Positions 27,929-36,399 of a stretch of 48,502 bases of DNA are shown in pieces. The stretch is taken from contig JAHLFT010000031.1 of NCBI GenBank assembly GCA_018883635.1, positions 1 through 48,502 of the forward strand, given 5' to 3'. This stretch comes from Candidatus Lactobacillus pullistercoris. GTDB taxonomy: Bacteria; Bacillota; Bacilli; Lactobacillales; Lactobacillaceae. How positions within the stretch are numbered: the stretch's first letter is position 1; the number at the start of each line of letters is the position of its first letter. Made by a program: the position numbers and the translations under genes. The notes under the pieces are model-generated. The model was not told the origin of the DNA, made no database searches, and saw nothing but the letters and a program-made list of their open reading frames with translations.

Positions 27929-28546
27929 ATGAAAAAATTCCTGCAAAAGTTAGTTGTCTTAACCATGTTGCTCGGCGCAGTGGGCGGGTATGATTTCACT
28001 TTTAATCAGCCTCAAACTACAGTTCAAGCAGCAAGACACCACGTCAAGCGAAAGATTGATCATAATAAGAAAAAGAGCAAGCGTTTAAAGACCAAAAAAC
28101 GCATATCTTGGGCTAACGTCTATATTGCGATCCCTAAAAATACGTCAGATTATCGTGCATCAGTTGATGCAGTAAAGGCGTGGAATAACACGGAAGTTGT
28201 AAAATTAAGATTAGTAAAAAAATTTAGTCAAGCTTTTATTAGAATCAGACGCGGAAATTATGGAAATACCGGCTGGGCTGGTGTTGAACAATACAGAAGA
28301 CTTAAAAAGCGTAGAATAATATCTGAAATTCACTCAAATGATTACTTTATGAATGTCGTTGATTATCCAGTAGGAGTAGCAGTGGTAGAGCATGAATTGG
28401 GACATTCTTTAGGTTTAGATAATACAGATGGTCAACCATCCGTCATGAATTCCGTAATTGATCCTGATTATGCTTATCAAATTCAACAAATCGATATTGT
28501 TCATGTAAAAACTTTATTTTTCATTATATATATCATCTATATTTAA
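27929..28546 (+). CDS. Secreted matrixin-like zinc metallopeptidase
   Basis: Signal peptide; VEHELGHSLGLDNTDGQPSVMN (HExxHxxG) motif. Confidence 0.8.
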   Translation: MKKFLQKLVVLTMLLGAVGGYDFTFNQPQTTVQAARHHVKRKIDHNKKKSKRLKTKKRISWANVYIAIPKNTSDYRASVDAVKAWNNTEVVKLRLVKKFSQAFIRIRRGNYGNTGWAGVEQYRRLKKRRIISEIHSNDYFMNVVDYPVGVAVVEHELGHSLGLDNTDGQPSVMNSVIDPDYAYQIQQIDIVHVKTLFFIIYIIYI

Positions 28547-28572
28547 AAATATAAATATACGCATAAACATAT

Positions 28573-28614
28573 TAAAAGAGTAATCACTTAAATTACTGTG
28601 ATTACTCTTTATTT
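28573..28614. terminator. Rho-independent terminator
   Basis: aaagagtaatcac-ttaaattact-gtgattactctttatt. Confidence 0.7.
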
Positions 28615-28626
28615 GACTAGAGAAAT

Positions 28627-29631
28627 TTATTCTTTTGGAATAGCTGAGATTATCTTTTGCACAATCTTTTCAGCGGACAAACTTGAATTAATACTGTCGA
28701 TATCGGGATCAAGATCTGTGTAACCATTGATCAAATCATCCTTTGCCATTCCGTTGATTAATCCTTGGAATTTTCCAGCTGTTTTAAAAATTTCTTCAGG
28801 ATTGGTTTGGTCATTACTCAATTGTTCCAACTTTTCAGGAAATGCACCTTTTAAAGAATAAACTTTCTTGTTAGGAAATTGAAATGTTGCTAAGTCCCGT
28901 TTGTTACTAGAAAAGATTTGTTTTTTGATTTCCTCATTCATAGGGGATTCTTGGCAGCTTGCAAATAAAGTTGAAATTGCTACACCGTCGGCTCCAGCAT
29001 TAAATGCATTTTTAACAGCTTCAGAATCAGTGATATTGTATCCAGCTACTACTGGTAAGTCAGAATCTAACTTAATAAATGATGTGAGATCAGGACTAGT
29101 GCAGATTAAAACATCAATCCCTTTATCGATAGCCACTTCAGCTTTTGCGATATCATTAGCAGCAAATAGTATTCGAATGCCATTTTCGTGGAATAACTTT
29201 ACCCATGAATTCGAGATGGTTTTACCAAAAGTTTCTACTAAGCCAATTGTTAATCGTCTTTTGCGCATTAATTGAACTAATGCAAGGGCTGTTGGATCTT
29301 GATCAGGATCATCATTAACAATCGGCACTTCAATTCCAAAAGATCTGAATGTGTTTTCTAAAGCAGAATCGATTTGTTCATTCATTAGATTACGTTCAGT
29401 CATTGTATCTAAAATAGAATAATTTTCTCTATCGCCGACCTCATTTCCTTTGGAAGAAGAAGCACCGCTAGTCGCATCTGCATTCGCATTATATCCACTG
29501 TTAATGCCTAATATTCCAAGTGCTCCAGCTTCTGAAACAGCAGCGATCATTTTACCATTAGTTAATGTATGAACTGGAAGTTGAATGATTGGAGATGAAA
29601 TTCCTAAAGTTTTACATAATTTATTTGTCAT
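28627..29631 (-). CDS. Nitronate monooxygenase/FabK-like FMN-dependent TIM-barrel oxidoreductase
   Basis: SSPIIQLPVHTLTNGKMIAAVSEAGALGILG; NAGADGVAISTLFASCQESPMNE. Confidence 0.8.
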   Translation of the reverse strand: MTNKLCKTLGISSPIIQLPVHTLTNGKMIAAVSEAGALGILGINSGYNANADATSGASSSKGNEVGDRENYSILDTMTERNLMNEQIDSALENTFRSFGIEVPIVNDDPDQDPTALALVQLMRKRRLTIGLVETFGKTISNSWVKLFHENGIRILFAANDIAKAEVAIDKGIDVLICTSPDLTSFIKLDSDLPVVAGYNITDSEAVKNAFNAGADGVAISTLFASCQESPMNEEIKKQIFSSNKRDLATFQFPNKKVYSLKGAFPEKLEQLSNDQTNPEEIFKTAGKFQGLINGMAKDDLINGYTDLDPDIDSINSSLSAEKIVQKIISAIPKE

Positions 29632-30565
29632 AATTATCCTTCTTTTTATCAGAGATAGGGAAAGCTTTTTTATCATATTGATGGATATCTTTTTTCTGAC
29701 TATTTAAGAAATCGATGAAATCTAAAATATTGGGTGAAAGAGATCGTTCTGGATCATAAACCAGATAAACTTTTCGCGTATCTAGAGGTATATCTAAAAT
29801 AATTTTATGAAGATCGAATCCATCCAGATATACTGTATTAGATACAATTCCGATTACATTATTGGTAACTACTTGACCAGCAATAGCTAGTTCATCATGC
29901 ATGCGATTGGTAATTTTTAAGTCTGACGCACTTGCTAAAAGGGCATCAGTGACATTTTGACCAATTTCAATTTTTTTAGAATAAGTAATTAAGTCTTCAC
30001 CTCTGAGTTCTTCAGGAGTAATTTCATTGACCTTTGCTAATTCATTTTCCGGTGAAACAATAGCAATAATTTGTTCTGTATAAAAGGGAATATAAGTAAA
30101 TCTTTTGAATTCTTCGACATAAGAACAAATTCCAATATCGTACCAACCGTTAGCGATTCCTTCACAAATTTGATATGAAGGATTGTCATGATAGATAAAG
30201 TGCGGCGCTTCATCAGCTACTTGTTTATATTCCTTAACTAGTCTTGGAATAAGATTACCAATTGCAGTTGGTATACCAGCAATATGAATGTTTCCGTTAT
30301 CTTGACTTATCTTTTGCTTTAATTTTTTTCTGCCATTATCAAGAGTATTAAGACTAGAAACTACTGTACTATAGAAAAGTCTTCCATAGGAAGTTAAAAC
30401 TACATAACGTCCACGATGTACAAATAATTTACAATTTAACTCTTCTTCTAATTGCTTAATTGAGACAGATAAAGTCGGCTGGCTAATAAAAAGATTTTCA
30501 GCAGCTTTAGTGTACTGTCTTTGTTCAGCTAATTCTCTAAAATAATAAAGTTGATTGAGATTCAT
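29621..30565 (-). CDS. LysR-family transcriptional regulator
   Basis: MNLNQLYYFRELAEQRQYTKAAENLFISQPTLSVSIKQLEEELNCKLF. Confidence 0.93.
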   Translation of the reverse strand: MNLNQLYYFRELAEQRQYTKAAENLFISQPTLSVSIKQLEEELNCKLFVHRGRYVVLTSYGRLFYSTVVSSLNTLDNGRKKLKQKISQDNGNIHIAGIPTAIGNLIPRLVKEYKQVADEAPHFIYHDNPSYQICEGIANGWYDIGICSYVEEFKRFTYIPFYTEQIIAIVSPENELAKVNEITPEELRGEDLITYSKKIEIGQNVTDALLASASDLKITNRMHDELAIAGQVVTNNVIGIVSNTVYLDGFDLHKIILDIPLDTRKVYLVYDPERSLSPNILDFIDFLNSQKKDIHQYDKKAFPISDKKKDNYDK

Positions 30566-30679
30566 ATTATCATCTCCATTATATATACCATTACAATATT
30601 AATAATACATGTATGATAGTGATTTTAAAATATATAAAACCCCATAAAAATCAATAAAACATGTCTTTCTTAACTAGTC

Positions 30680-30693
30680 TAATAGCGCTTTCA
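30680..30693. promoter_or_regulatory. cre-like site, imperfect
   Basis: TAATAGCGCTTTCA, 12/14 match to TGWAANCGNTNWCA. Confidence 0.3.
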
Positions 30694-30918
30694 TTACTAG
30701 AATATTAATTGAGACTATAATTTGACTAAAAGCTTATTAGGTTGGGATTTGAATATGCTAAAATAATAACATTTAGTTTAAATGTTGACGAAATCTTTTA
30801 AAAAGAAGGCAAATAAATAGCAATATTTCGTTTTTGATATTTATAAAACTAATAATTCCTTTTTATTTCTTAATTGTACAAACCTTTCCAAACAATCGAT
30901 AATGAAAACCGTAAAGAG

Positions 30919-30932
30919 CAAAAGCGCTTACA
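30919..30932. promoter_or_regulatory. cre-like site, imperfect
   Basis: CAAAAGCGCTTACA, 12/14 match to TGWAANCGNTNWCA, 28 bp upstream of the first acyl-CoA dehydrogenase gene. Confidence 0.35.
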
Positions 30933-30959
30933 AAGGTTTTTAAAAAGGAGATTAGTTTT

Positions 30960-32213
30960 ATGTCAGAAGAAAAGAAATTACACACGATGCCTCCATATGA
31001 AGAAACACCAATTATGCATACTACCAAGCCAGGTGAAAGTATGCCAGAAGAAGATTTCCAAAACTACTTAAAGGAAATCCGTCACTTAGCAGATAATGAA
31101 TTTGATCGTATGACTCCATACATCGAAGAAAACCGCAAATTCCCTAAGGACTTCTTCCCAATCGCAATTAAGCACGACTTGTATCGTTTCGCTTTACCAA
31201 AGCAATACGGTGGTTGGGGCTTAAGCGAAAAGCAAATTTTACAAGTTCAAGAAGAATTCTCACGTACCCAAGGTGGTATTCGTATGCACTTACACCACGC
31301 TTCAGATATGAACTGGAGAATCTTGGATAACTTCGGTAGCAAAGAATTAAAAGACAAGTACATGGACAAGTTCCAAGACAAGTCAATTTACGCAAACTTT
31401 GCTTTAACTGAAAAGAGCGGTGGTACTGGTGCAGACTTGCACACAACTGCTGTTAAAGACGGTGACGACTGGATTATCAACGGTGAAAAGACCTTGATTT
31501 CACACGCCGATGTTGCTGATTTTACTTACTTAATTGTTGTTACTGATCCTGATAAGCAAGGTGACGAAAGATTATCAGCATTCTGGGTACCAACTGACAC
31601 ACCAGGATTTGAAGCACACGAAATGCCATTAATGATGGGTTGTCGTGGTGCTGGACACGCAGATCTTAAGTTCACTAATATGCGTATTCCTGACAAGTAC
31701 ATGTTAGGTAAGCGTGGTGAAGGTATGAAAGTTGCTATTTCTTCACTTTCATTATCACGTGCTCACATTGCCGATTCTAACTTAGGTATGGCTCAAAGAA
31801 TGTTAGAAATGGCTATTGCTTACTCAAAGGACCGTGTAACCTTTGGTAAACCATTATGTAAGCGTCAATCAATTATCTTCGAAATTGCTGACATGGGTTC
31901 ACACATTCATGCACTTCGCTTAATGCTTTGGGACTTAGCTAAAGACTATGACGAAGGTAAGGACATTACTAAGAAGGCTTCAATGGCTAAACTTGAAAGT
32001 ATTAACACTGTAAAGCTTGTTTCAGACTACATGCTTGAAATCTTCGGTGGTGTTGGTTACTTCCAAGACAATCCTTATGGTCCTGCTGAACGTTTGTACC
32101 GTGATTGTCGTGCTATGTGGCTTGAAGAAGGTCCTCGTTCAGTACAAAGATTAACTGCTGGTCGTTTACTCATCAAAGATGGTGGACACACTCCAATTGA
32201 CAGTATCAAATAA
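30960..32213 (+). CDS. Acyl-CoA dehydrogenase family protein (ACAD1)
   Basis: ANFALTEKSGGTGADLHTTAVKDGDDWIINGEKTLISHA; VTFGKPLCKRQSI; EIFGGVGYFQDNP; C-terminal EEGPRSVQR. Confidence 0.92.
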   Translation: MSEEKKLHTMPPYEETPIMHTTKPGESMPEEDFQNYLKEIRHLADNEFDRMTPYIEENRKFPKDFFPIAIKHDLYRFALPKQYGGWGLSEKQILQVQEEFSRTQGGIRMHLHHASDMNWRILDNFGSKELKDKYMDKFQDKSIYANFALTEKSGGTGADLHTTAVKDGDDWIINGEKTLISHADVADFTYLIVVTDPDKQGDERLSAFWVPTDTPGFEAHEMPLMMGCRGAGHADLKFTNMRIPDKYMLGKRGEGMKVAISSLSLSRAHIADSNLGMAQRMLEMAIAYSKDRVTFGKPLCKRQSIIFEIADMGSHIHALRLMLWDLAKDYDEGKDITKKASMAKLESINTVKLVSDYMLEIFGGVGYFQDNPYGPAERLYRDCRAMWLEEGPRSVQRLTAGRLLIKDGGHTPIDSIK

Positions 32214-32225
32214 TTAACTATTTAG

Positions 32226-32280
32226 AAAGGGGACTGAGTTAAAACCAAGTTTGGTTTATCAGTTTCCTTTTTTGTTTTTT
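32226..32280 (+). terminator. Internal terminator/attenuator between ACAD1 and the CoA-transferase gene
   Basis: aaaggggactgagttaaaacc-aagttt-ggtttatcagtttccttttttgtttttt. Confidence 0.7.
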
Positions 32281-32303
32281 TAATAACTTAAGAGGCAATA
32301 ATT

Positions 32304-33548
32304 ATGGCAAACGAAATTTTAAAAGGTATTAGAGTTATTGATTTAACACAATTTTTGGCAGCACCAACTGTTGGTCGTGTATTAGGTGAATGGGGGGCTG
32401 ATGTTATTAAAGTTGAAGCTCCTAAGGGTGATGCTGGTCGTACTCAAGGTGCCGTATTTGGCATGAAGTATGAAGATGATGAAAACCTTGGCTTTGATGT
32501 TTCAAACATGAATAAGCGTTTCATTACCTTAAATATGAAGACTCAAGAAGGTATGCAAGCATTTAAGGATTTGTTAAAGACTGCTGATGTATTCCTTACT
32601 AGTGTTAGAACCAAGAGTTTGGAACACATGGGTATTACTTGGGAAAGCTTACATAAAGAATTTCCAAAATTAGTCTTTGCTCAAGACCGTGGCTATGGTG
32701 AATTTGGTCCTAAGAAAGATGCTGCTGGTTATGATGCCACTGCATATCAAGCACGTGGTGGTGTACAAGGTACTACTGTTGATAAAGGTAGTAACCCATA
32801 TAACCCAGTTAATGGTTACGGTGACTTCCAAGTTTCAATGACTTTGGCAGCTGGTATTTGTGCAGCACTTTTGCAAGCACAAAGAACTGGTAAGGGTGAT
32901 AAAGTTACTGTTAACTTGAACCATGCTGCTATCTTTATGCAAAATATTGCGATGGTATCAGCTCAATACGGTAATAAATATCCAAAGAGCCGTAAGAGTG
33001 TAACTAATCCATTTAATGATACTTACAAGACTTCAGATGATCGTTGGTTCGTACTTTGTGTACCAGAATATGACCGTGACTTTGATAAAGTTATGCACGA
33101 TGTTGGTCGTGATGATGTCATGGGTGATGAAAGATACAACAAGATGGATACTTTGAATGCTAATGGCACAAGCAATGAAGTCATTGCTATTTTGGAAGAT
33201 GCTTTCAAGAAGAAGCCATTGAAGTACTGGCTTGACTTATTCACTAAAGAAGACTTACCACTTGAAGCTTGTCAAGTTCCAGAAGAAATTTATAAGGACC
33301 CAGAAGCACTTGACAACGATGAAATTCGTTTAATGACATTCCCATCAGGTGCTAAGAGATTCATTCCAACTAATCCAGTTCGCTTCCAATCACAAGGTAA
33401 ACCAACTTTGACACCATCACGTGCACAAGGTTCTGATACTAAGGAAGTTTTGAAGGACGAACTTGGATACAGTGATGAAAAGATTGAAAAAATGATAGAA
33501 GATGGCGCTGCAGCAGGTGTACGTCATATCGGTGATCCAATTAAATAA
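32304..33548 (+). CDS. Family III (CaiB/BaiF) CoA-transferase
   Basis: GIRVIDLTQFLAAPTVGRVLGEWGADVIKVEAPKGD; NGYGDFQVSMTLAAGICAALL with candidate catalytic Asp. Confidence 0.93.
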   Translation: MANEILKGIRVIDLTQFLAAPTVGRVLGEWGADVIKVEAPKGDAGRTQGAVFGMKYEDDENLGFDVSNMNKRFITLNMKTQEGMQAFKDLLKTADVFLTSVRTKSLEHMGITWESLHKEFPKLVFAQDRGYGEFGPKKDAAGYDATAYQARGGVQGTTVDKGSNPYNPVNGYGDFQVSMTLAAGICAALLQAQRTGKGDKVTVNLNHAAIFMQNIAMVSAQYGNKYPKSRKSVTNPFNDTYKTSDDRWFVLCVPEYDRDFDKVMHDVGRDDVMGDERYNKMDTLNANGTSNEVIAILEDAFKKKPLKYWLDLFTKEDLPLEACQVPEEIYKDPEALDNDEIRLMTFPSGAKRFIPTNPVRFQSQGKPTLTPSRAQGSDTKEVLKDELGYSDEKIEKMIEDGAAAGVRHIGDPIK

Positions 33549-33559
33549 AGGGGTTAAGA

Positions 33560-34705
33560 ATGGCTCTACAATATACTGAACAACAAAGAGAATATATTCA
33601 TTTGGCAAAAGAATTCGGTGATCGATATCTAAAGCCAAATTTGATTAAAAAATATGATAAAGAAGGGGAATGTCCAGTTGAATCTTTCAAGCCAGCCATG
33701 AAATTGGGACTTCATATGCTTGAAATTCCAAAAGAATATGGTGGTGCTGGTTTATCTTATGAAGATTCTGCTTTGGTTTTCGAAAAATTAGCTGAATATG
33801 ATGCAGGTTATGCCTTAACGTTAATTACTTCTTTTGTAGCCTTGCGTTGCGTAATGCTTGCTGGTACGCCTGAGCAAGCTAGACGTTTTGCTAGTGTTGT
33901 TGAACCAGGTCACTTTGCTGCATTTACTATGTCAGAAGCAGATGCGGGTTCTGATGCCGGTTCAGTTCGTGCTACCGCAGTTAGAAAAGGCGATGAGTAC
34001 ATCTTAAACGGTGGTAAAGCCTTTGCTACTAATGGTGGTGTAGCTGATATTTATATTGGTATTTTCAGAACTTCTGATAATGGTAATCATGGTCTTTCAG
34101 CATTTATGATTGACCGCAACACGCCAGGTGTTTATGTTGGTAAACACGAAGATAAATTAGGTTTACGCCTTTCAAACACTGTTCCGCTATTCTTTAAGAA
34201 CGTCCACGTACCAGTAGATAACCTACTTGGTAAAGAAGGACGCGGAATTAACATTGCTTTGAGTAGTTTAAACTTGTCACGCGCCTTTGTTTCAACTTTA
34301 ACTGTTGGAATTATGCAAAGAGCATTAGACGAAGCTGGTAATTATGCTAATACTCGTGAACAATTTGGTCGTTCAATTGGAGGTTTTGAATCAGTTCAAA
34401 ATATGTTAGCTGACATGGCTACCGCTGTTGAAACTTCTCGTTTGTTAGTCAATAACACGATGAAGATGATGGATAAAGGTCTTTCAGTACGTAAAGAAGG
34501 AGCAATGACTAAGTTATACATTACTGATATTGCTCAAAAGGTAACTTCAGATGCTGTTCAAATCTTCGGCGGTTATGGATTTACTAAAGCTTATCCAGTT
34601 GAAAAGTTAATGCGTGATGTCAAAGGATTCCAAATTCTAGAAGGAACTAACGAAATTCAAAGAATGACAATTGCACGTGAAGTTGAAAAAGACTACAAGA
34701 ATTAG
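33560..34705 (+). CDS. Acyl-CoA dehydrogenase (ACAD2)
   Basis: FTMSEADAGSDAGSVRATAVRKGDEYILNGGKAFATNGG; REQFGRSIGGFESVQ; ILEGTNEIQRMTIAREV with candidate catalytic Glu. Confidence 0.95.
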   Translation: MALQYTEQQREYIHLAKEFGDRYLKPNLIKKYDKEGECPVESFKPAMKLGLHMLEIPKEYGGAGLSYEDSALVFEKLAEYDAGYALTLITSFVALRCVMLAGTPEQARRFASVVEPGHFAAFTMSEADAGSDAGSVRATAVRKGDEYILNGGKAFATNGGVADIYIGIFRTSDNGNHGLSAFMIDRNTPGVYVGKHEDKLGLRLSNTVPLFFKNVHVPVDNLLGKEGRGINIALSSLNLSRAFVSTLTVGIMQRALDEAGNYANTREQFGRSIGGFESVQNMLADMATAVETSRLLVNNTMKMMDKGLSVRKEGAMTKLYITDIAQKVTSDAVQIFGGYGFTKAYPVEKLMRDVKGFQILEGTNEIQRMTIAREVEKDYKN

Positions 34706-34723
34706 TTAAGAGGAATAAGTAAT

Positions 34724-35458
34724 ATGAAAATAGCGGTAATAGTAAAAACAGATTTAGATGATCCAAAAGTATATACCACTCATAGATCTAAAGTAAGCTA
34801 TCATACAGACAACTTGTTTCTTAGTCAAAATGATAAAAATGCAATTGAATATGCACTAGATTGTGTAAAAAATAAGGGTGGAGAAGTTGATGCATTTACT
34901 TTTGAAAAGGGTATTTTAGCAGATAGAGTTCTCCATGAAGCCTTAGCGATGAGGGTAAACACTGCTACAAAATTTGCAGGTGTTGATGTTTATGATCCAT
35001 TGCAAACTACTACAATTGCAAAAGAATTTGCAGATTATGTTAAGAAAAATGGAAATTACGATTTAATAATTTCTGGTTGCAGTGATGAAGCAGATCCAAT
35101 CGAAGCATATATTGCAAAAGATTTAGGTATGAACTTTATCGACCATGTTGCTAAAGTTGACAAGGAATACAATTTTGAAAGCAACTTAGAAAAGGGCCGC
35201 GTAACTGGCAAGTTTGCTTTGCCTAGTGTTTTAACAGTCTTAGATAGTATCAATACACCTCATTTGCCAAGCTTTATTGATTTAAGAGATGCTTTGAGTG
35301 CAAAAATTAATGAAATTACAATTTCATCTAATGATGAACAAAGTAAAATTGTTGCTGATCAAACTAAACGTAAGCAAGTTATTTTTGATTTACATCAAGA
35401 TCCTGATGCTGTTCAAAAGCTGGTTGATGTACTTAAAGAAGACGGAATTTTAAAGTGA
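34724..35458 (+). CDS. etfB: Electron transfer flavoprotein beta subunit
   Basis: KIAVIVKTDLDDP...; position upstream of EtfA; ...EKGRVTGKFALPSVLTVL. Confidence 0.85.
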   Translation: MKIAVIVKTDLDDPKVYTTHRSKVSYHTDNLFLSQNDKNAIEYALDCVKNKGGEVDAFTFEKGILADRVLHEALAMRVNTATKFAGVDVYDPLQTTTIAKEFADYVKKNGNYDLIISGCSDEADPIEAYIAKDLGMNFIDHVAKVDKEYNFESNLEKGRVTGKFALPSVLTVLDSINTPHLPSFIDLRDALSAKINEITISSNDEQSKIVADQTKRKQVIFDLHQDPDAVQKLVDVLKEDGILK

Positions 35459-35466
35459 GGTACAAG

Positions 35467-36390
35467 ATGAAATCAGTTTATTACGTTCAAATAGAAGATA
35501 AATCAATTGATGAAGGAAATAATATTGGTACTTTAGCTGGTTTAAAGGAAAAGATATCTTCATCTTTGGAAACTTTAGTTTTTACTAATCATGCAGATGA
35601 AATTAAAGATAAATATTCAAAGACCGGCATTAAGACAACCATTTTTAACAATGAAAACTATTCTTTAACAGATTATAGTGATGTAGTTACTACTATTAAG
35701 AATAATCTTGCTTATGAAGATGAATGTTTAATTGTTTTAGATGATAGTGCCTTAGGCAACGTTTTAGGTGCCAAAATTGCTGCTGAATTAAGTCTCCCTT
35801 TATTATCACATATTGAAGATTTAACTGGTGATACTTTAATCACAGCTAGTCGTCATATTGCCGATACTAAAGCAATCAGAGAAAGTCAACTAAAAGATTC
35901 TGCGGTAGTAACAGTTTCATTTAATGGTATTTTGAATCAAAACGAAGAAGCTCAAGTTGAAGTTAAAGACTTCACTGTTCAAGATGCAAATATTAAAAAA
36001 TATGTTTCTAACGAGAATTCTGGTAATGATTTAGCTTATGCCAAAGTTGTAGTTGCTGCAGGTAAAGGACTTCAAGAAAAAGAAAACTTGAAGCCATTAA
36101 ATGAATTAGCTAAGAAATTAAATGCTAGTGTTGGTGCAACTAAGGCTGTAACCGATGTTGGCTGGATGGATAAGGATAAGATGATTGGTATTTCAAACCT
36201 TACTATTAAGCCTGATGTTTACTATGCATTTGGTATTGCTGGAGCAGTTCAGCATACTACAGGAATGGATAAGTCTAAGCATATAATTGCTGTAAACACA
36301 GATAAAACAGCACCTATCTTTAAATTGGCTCAATACGGCATTATAGGTGATGCTAATAAGGTTATTGATGGATTAATCAACCTCTTATAG
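35467..36390 (+). CDS. etfA: Electron transfer flavoprotein alpha subunit
   Basis: C-terminal FAD-binding region VVVAAGKGLQEKENLKPLNELAKKLNASVGATKAVTDVGW...GIAGAVQHTTGMDKSKHIIAVNTDKTAPIFKLAQYGIIGD. Confidence 0.92.
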   Translation: MKSVYYVQIEDKSIDEGNNIGTLAGLKEKISSSLETLVFTNHADEIKDKYSKTGIKTTIFNNENYSLTDYSDVVTTIKNNLAYEDECLIVLDDSALGNVLGAKIAAELSLPLLSHIEDLTGDTLITASRHIADTKAIRESQLKDSAVVTVSFNGILNQNEEAQVEVKDFTVQDANIKKYVSNENSGNDLAYAKVVVAAGKGLQEKENLKPLNELAKKLNASVGATKAVTDVGWMDKDKMIGISNLTIKPDVYYAFGIAGAVQHTTGMDKSKHIIAVNTDKTAPIFKLAQYGIIGDANKVIDGLINLL

Positions 36391-36399
36391 GAGGTAAAA

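Noticed and set aside
30874-31071. 65-aa plus-strand ORF at the ACAD1 start
   Set aside because: Out of frame with ACAD1, which has a clear RBS (aaaggag) and ATG at 30960
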